From assembly GCA_003343905.1 (NCBI GenBank), contig QAKI01000011.1:1-64000 (forward strand): a stretch of DNA of 64,000 nt, read 5' to 3'. The stretch is from Subdoligranulum variabile (lineage in GTDB: Bacteria; Bacillota; Clostridia; Oscillospirales; Ruminococcaceae). The notes under the pieces were generated by a model that saw only the letters and a program-made list of their open reading frames with translations, ran no database searches and had not been told where the DNA came from. Position 1 is the first letter of the stretch. Every line of letters begins with the position of its first letter. This document shows, piece by piece, positions 60,199 through 64,000 of this stretch. Position numbers and translations under genes: made by a program.

Positions 60199-60474
60199 AT
60201 GAAAAGCGTCATCGTTCTTATCGTCACCGTTGCCCTGCTGGCCGCGCAATACCATTTTGGCCTGCGCAGGCGGAAGCTGCGGGGCGCGGTCCTTCCCGCG
60301 GTCATGGCGGTGCTGTTTGCCGTTTTGAGTTGGATGGAAAAGACCGCGCAGTATATCCCCACCGGGCTTGCCTGTGTTCTGGCGCTGGCCGCCGTATGGG
60401 CGGTCGGGTATTTCCGCGCCGCCCGGTACGAAAAAGAAGAACTGGAAAAAATGAAAGCCAAAGATCTGGAATAA
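60199..60474 (+). CDS. Small membrane protein B of the DUF2089 operon
   Basis: 91 aa with three hydrophobic segments and the tail EELEKMKAKDLE, very like the end of the preceding protein. Unknown function. It begins 19 nt after its neighbour, with AAAGGGG upstream of the ATG. Confidence 0.8.
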   Translation: MKSVIVLIVTVALLAAQYHFGLRRRKLRGAVLPAVMAVLFAVLSWMEKTAQYIPTGLACVLALAAVWAVGYFRAARYEKEELEKMKAKDLE

Positions 60475-60520
60475 CAGGCGCACCGGCTGCGCGCGTTTTC
60501 CCTTCTTAAAATCCCCCAAA

Positions 60521-60555
60521 AAAGCGGCGGGCCGTTTCGCGGTCTGCCGCTTTTT
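60521..60555 (+). terminator. Terminator of the DUF2089 operon
   Basis: AAAGCGGC/GCCGCTTT stem followed by TTTTTGC. Confidence 0.85.
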
Positions 60556-60559
60556 GCAT

Positions 60560-60589
60560 TTGGCGAAACGCAAAATACCATTGGCGAAA
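60560..60589 (+). promoter_or_regulatory. Likely LytTR-type tandem operator
   Basis: TTGGCGAAA at 60560-60568 and again at 60581-60589, exactly 21 bp start to start. Relative to the predicted transcription start (about 60630) the repeats cover -70 to -62 and -49 to -41. This spacing and position match paired 9-bp LytTR sites. Confidence 0.6.
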
Positions 60590-60617
60590 GAAACGGCGCA
60601 TCTCCCCTTTTGTCTGC

Positions 60618-60623
60618 TATACT
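60618..60623 (+). promoter_or_regulatory. -10 of the hypothetical/DUF3267 operon
   Basis: TATACT with no usable -35 (GGCGCA region), which fits activator dependence. Confidence 0.55.
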
Positions 60624-60672
60624 CAGGACAACAAAAGAAAACACCCCAAAACAAACAAAGGAGATGCCTGTT

Positions 60673-61170
60673 ATGCCTGCTGAAAAATTTGTTCATGCCT
60701 TTGTGAAAGAAGCCAGATTCGACCCCATTCCCGACCGCGCCATCATCGTGACCTACGCCCCCGCCACCCTGATCGAGAAGGTCGCCAAGTTCTTCTCCAA
60801 CGAGTTCTTCGCGCTGCAAATGTGCAAGGATTCCCTGGTGCTGCTGCCCTTTGGGCGGATGTCTTACAGTCTGAAAAAGGACGTGGCGCTGGAGATCCCC
60901 TACGCCAGCATCCATAATGTCGCCGTTACCGAGGACCTGTTCAACTGGCGTATTGAACTGGACACCGACGAAGGGCTGATCGCCCTGTCTGCCCAGCAGA
61001 AAGAACTCAACGCCCTGCGCACGTCCGGCACGCTGTCGGTGGGCATGAGCGGTTACGGTTCGGGCGTGACCCGCGAAGGGATCACCAAAAAGGACAACTG
61101 GCACCGGGCCAACCTGGACGCCACGCTGGCCGCGCTGAAAGCCCTGCCGGGCCGGAAGGCGACGGCATGA
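60673..61170 (+). CDS. Hypothetical protein, possibly PH-like
   Basis: 165 aa, no signal peptide or membrane segment. I do not recognise a named family. The pattern of beta strands (RAIIVTYAPATLIEKV, DSLVLLPFGRMSYSL, ALEIPYASIHNVAVT, WRIELDTDEGLIAL) ending in a C-terminal helix (HRANLDATLAALKAL) resembles small bacterial PH-like domains, but this is only an impression. ATG 60673 is 9 nt after AAGGAG. The stop overlaps the start of the DUF3267 gene. Confidence 0.72.
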   Translation: MPAEKFVHAFVKEARFDPIPDRAIIVTYAPATLIEKVAKFFSNEFFALQMCKDSLVLLPFGRMSYSLKKDVALEIPYASIHNVAVTEDLFNWRIELDTDEGLIALSAQQKELNALRTSGTLSVGMSGYGSGVTREGITKKDNWHRANLDATLAALKALPGRKATA

Positions 61171-61736
61171 AGCCCCCGACCCCCCGCCTGGCAGAACTGC
61201 TGATCGCGGGCTGGCGGGCCGTCCCCTGCACGCTGACCGCTGCCCAGACCTGCCTGTGGGGCACCCTGTTCGCCCTGCCGTTCCCGCTGCTGGCGGGTGG
61301 GCTGTACCGGGCGTTTTTGCTGGAACGTGCTGTGCTGCCGGGCCATACGGGGCTGGTCCTGCTGGGCGTCGCCGCCGTCAGCCTGCCTTTGCACGAAGCC
61401 CTGCACGCGCTGGGCTGGAAGCGGGCCGGGCGGCTGGGGCGCGGCGAAGTGCGGTTGCTGCTGCGCGGCGGCCTGCCCCGGTGCGTCTGCGGCGCGGTGC
61501 TGCCGGTGCGGGCCTACCTGGCGGGGCTGCTGTTCCCCTTTGCGGTGCTGGGCGGCGGCAGCCTGCTGTTCATGGTCCTGTGCCCCGGCACGGTGACGGT
61601 GCTGGCGGCCCTTGTGAACCTGACGCTGCCCGGTGCCGACCTGCTGCTTGCCTGCCGCCTGCTGAAAAGCGACGCGGTCCTGGTAGTGGACTGCCCGGAC
61701 CAGACCGGGTTCATCGGGCTGGAACGGGTCGGCTGA
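61167..61736 (+). CDS. DUF3267-type membrane metallopeptidase-like protein
   Basis: 189 aa, four hydrophobic segments. The zincin motif HEALHALGWKR (HExxH) follows TM2 and NLTLPGADLLLA comes later, as in the DUF3267 family of putative intramembrane zinc peptidases. The start ATG overlaps the previous stop (ATGA), so the two are coupled. The substrate is unknown. A link to signalling or peptide processing is a guess from context. Confidence 0.8.
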   Translation: MKPPTPRLAELLIAGWRAVPCTLTAAQTCLWGTLFALPFPLLAGGLYRAFLLERAVLPGHTGLVLLGVAAVSLPLHEALHALGWKRAGRLGRGEVRLLLRGGLPRCVCGAVLPVRAYLAGLLFPFAVLGGGSLLFMVLCPGTVTVLAALVNLTLPGADLLLACRLLKSDAVLVVDCPDQTGFIGLERVG

Positions 61737-61811
61737 CCCCGCCGGGCGGTTCATCTGTTCTCTATCGTTTTTCACGGTTCCCTGCAAGGGAGCCGTATTT
61801 TTTTTGCCAAG

Positions 61812-61848
61812 TTACAAAACTGTACCTTTGCTGTACCCCACCTGTGAC
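61812..61848 (+). promoter_or_regulatory. Operator upstream of the last ABC permease
   Basis: TTACAAAACTGTA at 61812-61824, and three 7-bp repeats CTGTACC, CTGTACC, CTGTGAC starting at 61820, 61831 and 61842, each 11 bp apart. An extended -10-like TGGTATCCT follows (61856-61864). The 13-mer is shared, inverted, with the BceAB-like operator at 47861-47873. Confidence 0.65.
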
Positions 61849-61931
61849 TTTGGGTTGGTATCCTGATTCCAGAAACCCGGAGAGCGGCCCCGGACCGGCG
61901 GGACCGCTGCCGCAGGAGGAGGAACCTGATT

Positions 61932-64000
61932 TTGAAAAACATGCTGGATATTCTGGCCCGGCGCAGTTTCCGCGCCGGAAAGATGCGGAACCTGATTGCC
62001 GTGCTGGCGATCATGCTGACGGCGGTGCTGTTCACCACCGTCACCACCATCGGGATGGGCGCAGCGGATTCCCTGACGCTGACTATGCAGATGCTGAAAG
62101 GCAGCCGGGCGGACGGCGACTTTCGCAACATGAACGCCGAACAGTATGCCGCGCTGGAACAGGCCGACTTTATCAAAGAATACGGCCTGCGGATGCCGGT
62201 GAGCTTTTTGAGTAACACCACCCGCCATAATGTGGAGTTCGACGTGCTGGACCCCGTGCAGGCGGACCTGACCTTTTGTATGCCCACCCACGGCAGCGTC
62301 CCGCAGGCTGCTGACGAGGTCGTGACTTCCGACGCGGCGCTGCGGGACCTGGGCATCGAGCCGCAGGTGGGGGCCACGGTCCCTGTCCGCTTTACCGCCC
62401 ACGGCCGGGAATACGAGATGGAACTGGTGCTTTCCGGCTGGTTTGAAGCCACCAACGAACAGACCAGCATGATGTGGGCGGGCACCGCTTTCCGGGACGC
62501 ACACCCCGATATTTTCGCCTTCACCTACGACAAAGACCGGGAAATGGCCGGTACTTACTACGCAGACTTTACCGCCACCGGTACGGCGGGTCTACAGCAA
62601 AAGCTGGACGACTGGGTACGCCGGATGGGCGGTGACCCTGCGGACGCAGCCTCCGGCGGGGTTTCAGCTTCCATCAACACGATGACGAACCCCACGCCGG
62701 ACCCTACCACCCTGGCACTGGGCGCGGTCGTGCTGGCCCTGTTCATGCTGTGCGGGTATCTGTTGATCTACAACGTGTTCGACATCGCCGTCATGCAGGA
62801 GATACGCCGCTATGGCCTGTACCGCACCATCGGCATGAACCGCCGGCAGGTGCGGCGGCTCGTGAACCGGCAGGCCCTTTGGCTCACCTGCATCGGGCTG
62901 CCGCTGGGGCTGATTGTCGGGTTCTTTGTGGGCCGGGCCGCGCTGCCCCACACGATGAACATTCTTGCGGTCAGTTATGAAAACCTTGCCGTGCGGGTCG
63001 AGCCTTCCCCCGTGATCTTTGCGGGCGGCGCGGCGCTGACTGCCCTGACGGTGTTCCTTTCCACCCGCAAGCCGGTACGGATCGCCGCTGACACCCCGCC
63101 GATGGAAGCGTTCCGTTATGTGGAAGCCCCCGTGAACCGCAAGGCCCGGCGCCGCACGGCCCGCCCCACGACGATGCCACGGCTGGCGCTGGCGAATCTG
63201 GGCCGCAACCGGCGGCGCACCGCCTTCATCGTTGCGTCGCTGGCGCTCTGTGTGGTGCTGCTGAACTGCGTGGGCGTAGCCGCGGCCAGTGTGGACGTGG
63301 AAAAGCAGGTAGCCTACAGCATCCGCACCGACTTTGCGGTGGTGAACGCCGCCAGCACCAACAACCTAAAGGGCTTCACCCTGCGCGAACAGGGGTTGAG
63401 CCGGGACGTGATGGACGCCGTCAACGCGCAGCCCGGCGTGCAGGATGCTTCGGCCATTTACAAAAATACACAGGACGACCGCAATGTGACCTATGACTTC
63501 CCGGTGGAATACACCGACACCGGCGAAGGCACCGCCTTTACCGACGAAGGGATTTTGTTCCGGCTGGGCGATGATGGCCGCCCCCTGTGCAATGTGTACG
63601 GCATGGAGGAAGTTGCCCTCGCCCGCATGGACCTGCAGGAGGGCGAAACCGACGCCCATGCGCTCTATGAACAGATGGCCGCCGGGAAAGGGCTTCTGCT
63701 GGGGGTCAAGTCGGAGATGGGGACTTCCCTGCTGAACCCGGTATTCGACCTGTTGGAAATCGGCGACATCGTTACGGTGTACAAGGACGGTCAGCCGGTT
63801 ATGGAACTGCCGGTACTTGCCAAAGCCGCCCTGAACGGCGACGACGAGGAAATCGGCTTTACTTCCAACGGCCCCCTGGAAGTGGGCGGCGACGGGCTGT
63901 TCTTCTACCTGCCCGCGAATGTGTACCGGGAACTGTACGATGAACCGGCCGTGTACAAATATTCTTTCAATGTAGCGGAAGCCGACCGCCCCGCCATGAC
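61932..64000 (+). CDS. FtsX-type ABC permease (3' end missing)
   Basis: At least 689 codons, running off the window. Start TTG 61932 (reading LKNMLDILARRSFR) with GGAGG 9 nt upstream; the first ATG is three codons later. An N-terminal membrane helix (about 20-45) is followed by an external domain, then an FtsX unit at about 265-380 (VMQEIRRYGLYRTIGMNRRQ) and a new helix near 430, from which a second external domain runs to the edge. This is the layout of double-FtsX exporters. No ATPase gene precedes it; one may follow beyond the edge. Confidence 0.88.
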   Translation, partial: MKNMLDILARRSFRAGKMRNLIAVLAIMLTAVLFTTVTTIGMGAADSLTLTMQMLKGSRADGDFRNMNAEQYAALEQADFIKEYGLRMPVSFLSNTTRHNVEFDVLDPVQADLTFCMPTHGSVPQAADEVVTSDAALRDLGIEPQVGATVPVRFTAHGREYEMELVLSGWFEATNEQTSMMWAGTAFRDAHPDIFAFTYDKDREMAGTYYADFTATGTAGLQQKLDDWVRRMGGDPADAASGGVSASINTMTNPTPDPTTLALGAVVLALFMLCGYLLIYNVFDIAVMQEIRRYGLYRTIGMNRRQVRRLVNRQALWLTCIGLPLGLIVGFFVGRAALPHTMNILAVSYENLAVRVEPSPVIFAGGAALTALTVFLSTRKPVRIAADTPPMEAFRYVEAPVNRKARRRTARPTTMPRLALANLGRNRRRTAFIVASLALCVVLLNCVGVAAASVDVEKQVAYSIRTDFAVVNAASTNNLKGFTLREQGLSRDVMDAVNAQPGVQDASAIYKNTQDDRNVTYDFPVEYTDTGEGTAFTDEGILFRLGDDGRPLCNVYGMEEVALARMDLQEGETDAHALYEQMAAGKGLLLGVKSEMGTSLLNPVFDLLEIGDIVTVYKDGQPVMELPVLAKAALNGDDEEIGFTSNGPLEVGGDGLFFYLPANVYRELYDEPAVYKYSFNVAEADRPAM

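Overview
The window is high-GC, gene-dense DNA from a low-GC-type (Firmicutes) lineage that has become GC-rich. The gene set points to the class Clostridia, probably the Faecalibacterium/Gemmiger/Subdoligranulum part of the Oscillospiraceae; this placement is inference. Supporting signs are dgt-dnaG-sigA, the yabO-yabP-yabQ-divIC-S1 block, spoIVB next to spo0A, cdaA-cdaR, HemZ, an ispDF fusion, vegetative promoters close to TTGACA-17-TATAAT, and AGGAGG ribosome binding sites. The genome was at least ancestrally endospore-forming (spo0A, spoIVB, yabP, yabQ). GC-rich codon use produces very long antisense shadow ORFs, which I left out.

Layout. 1-8.4 kb (minus): rpoB (3' end off the window) with its own promoter and structured leader, then sigA, dnaG, a dGTPase-like HD protein, YigZ and L31. 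8.6-15.6 kb: tRNA-Gly(CCC), a small plus-strand orphan, a five-gene minus operon (PHP phosphoesterase, TSCPD protein, FkbH-like HAD, SGNH protein, MBOAT acyltransferase), and a LysR regulator. 15.9-18.3 kb (plus): CPBP protease, tadA, SDR reductase. 18.3-24.3 kb (minus): NYN-LOTUS protein with a THUMP methyltransferase, then mazG-hup-rqcP-yabP-yabQ-divIC-S1 and a zinc-ribbon protein. 24.5-38.5 kb (minus): a long housekeeping and stress-signalling stretch: ispDF, cdaA, cdaR, FAD protein, XpaC-like, recJ, rel, dtd, MBL hydrolase, hemZ, nucleoside kinase. 38.5-42.4 kb: candidate small RNA, IS200-type element, spo0A, spoIVB, and two tandem copies of a complete tRNA-Leu(CAG) unit. 42.5-46 kb: DUF975 membrane protein, tRNA-Ser(GGA), divergent AraC regulator and MFS transporter.

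46.1-64 kb (plus) is the accessory, signal-rich part. It holds a Bce-like two-component system with its ABC exporter. A long operon follows: an OmpR-type system, a CPBP-like membrane protein, a flavodoxin, a MacB/FtsX ABC transporter, an AgrC-like kinase and a LytTR response regulator interrupted by an in-frame amber codon. After it come a DUF2089 operon, a hypothetical/DUF3267 pair and a third FtsX-type permease cut by the window end.

The regulatory wiring is partly readable. A 13-nt motif, TTACAAAACTGTA, occurs upstream of both the first ABC exporter and the last permease, each time beside 11-bp-phased repeats. A pair of 9-bp repeats exactly 21 bp apart sits just upstream of the -35 region of the hypothetical/DUF3267 operon, where a LytTR activator would bind. 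An analogous 21-bp-phased pair lies between the AraC gene and its MFS neighbour. I find no CRISPR array, prophage or rRNA operon.
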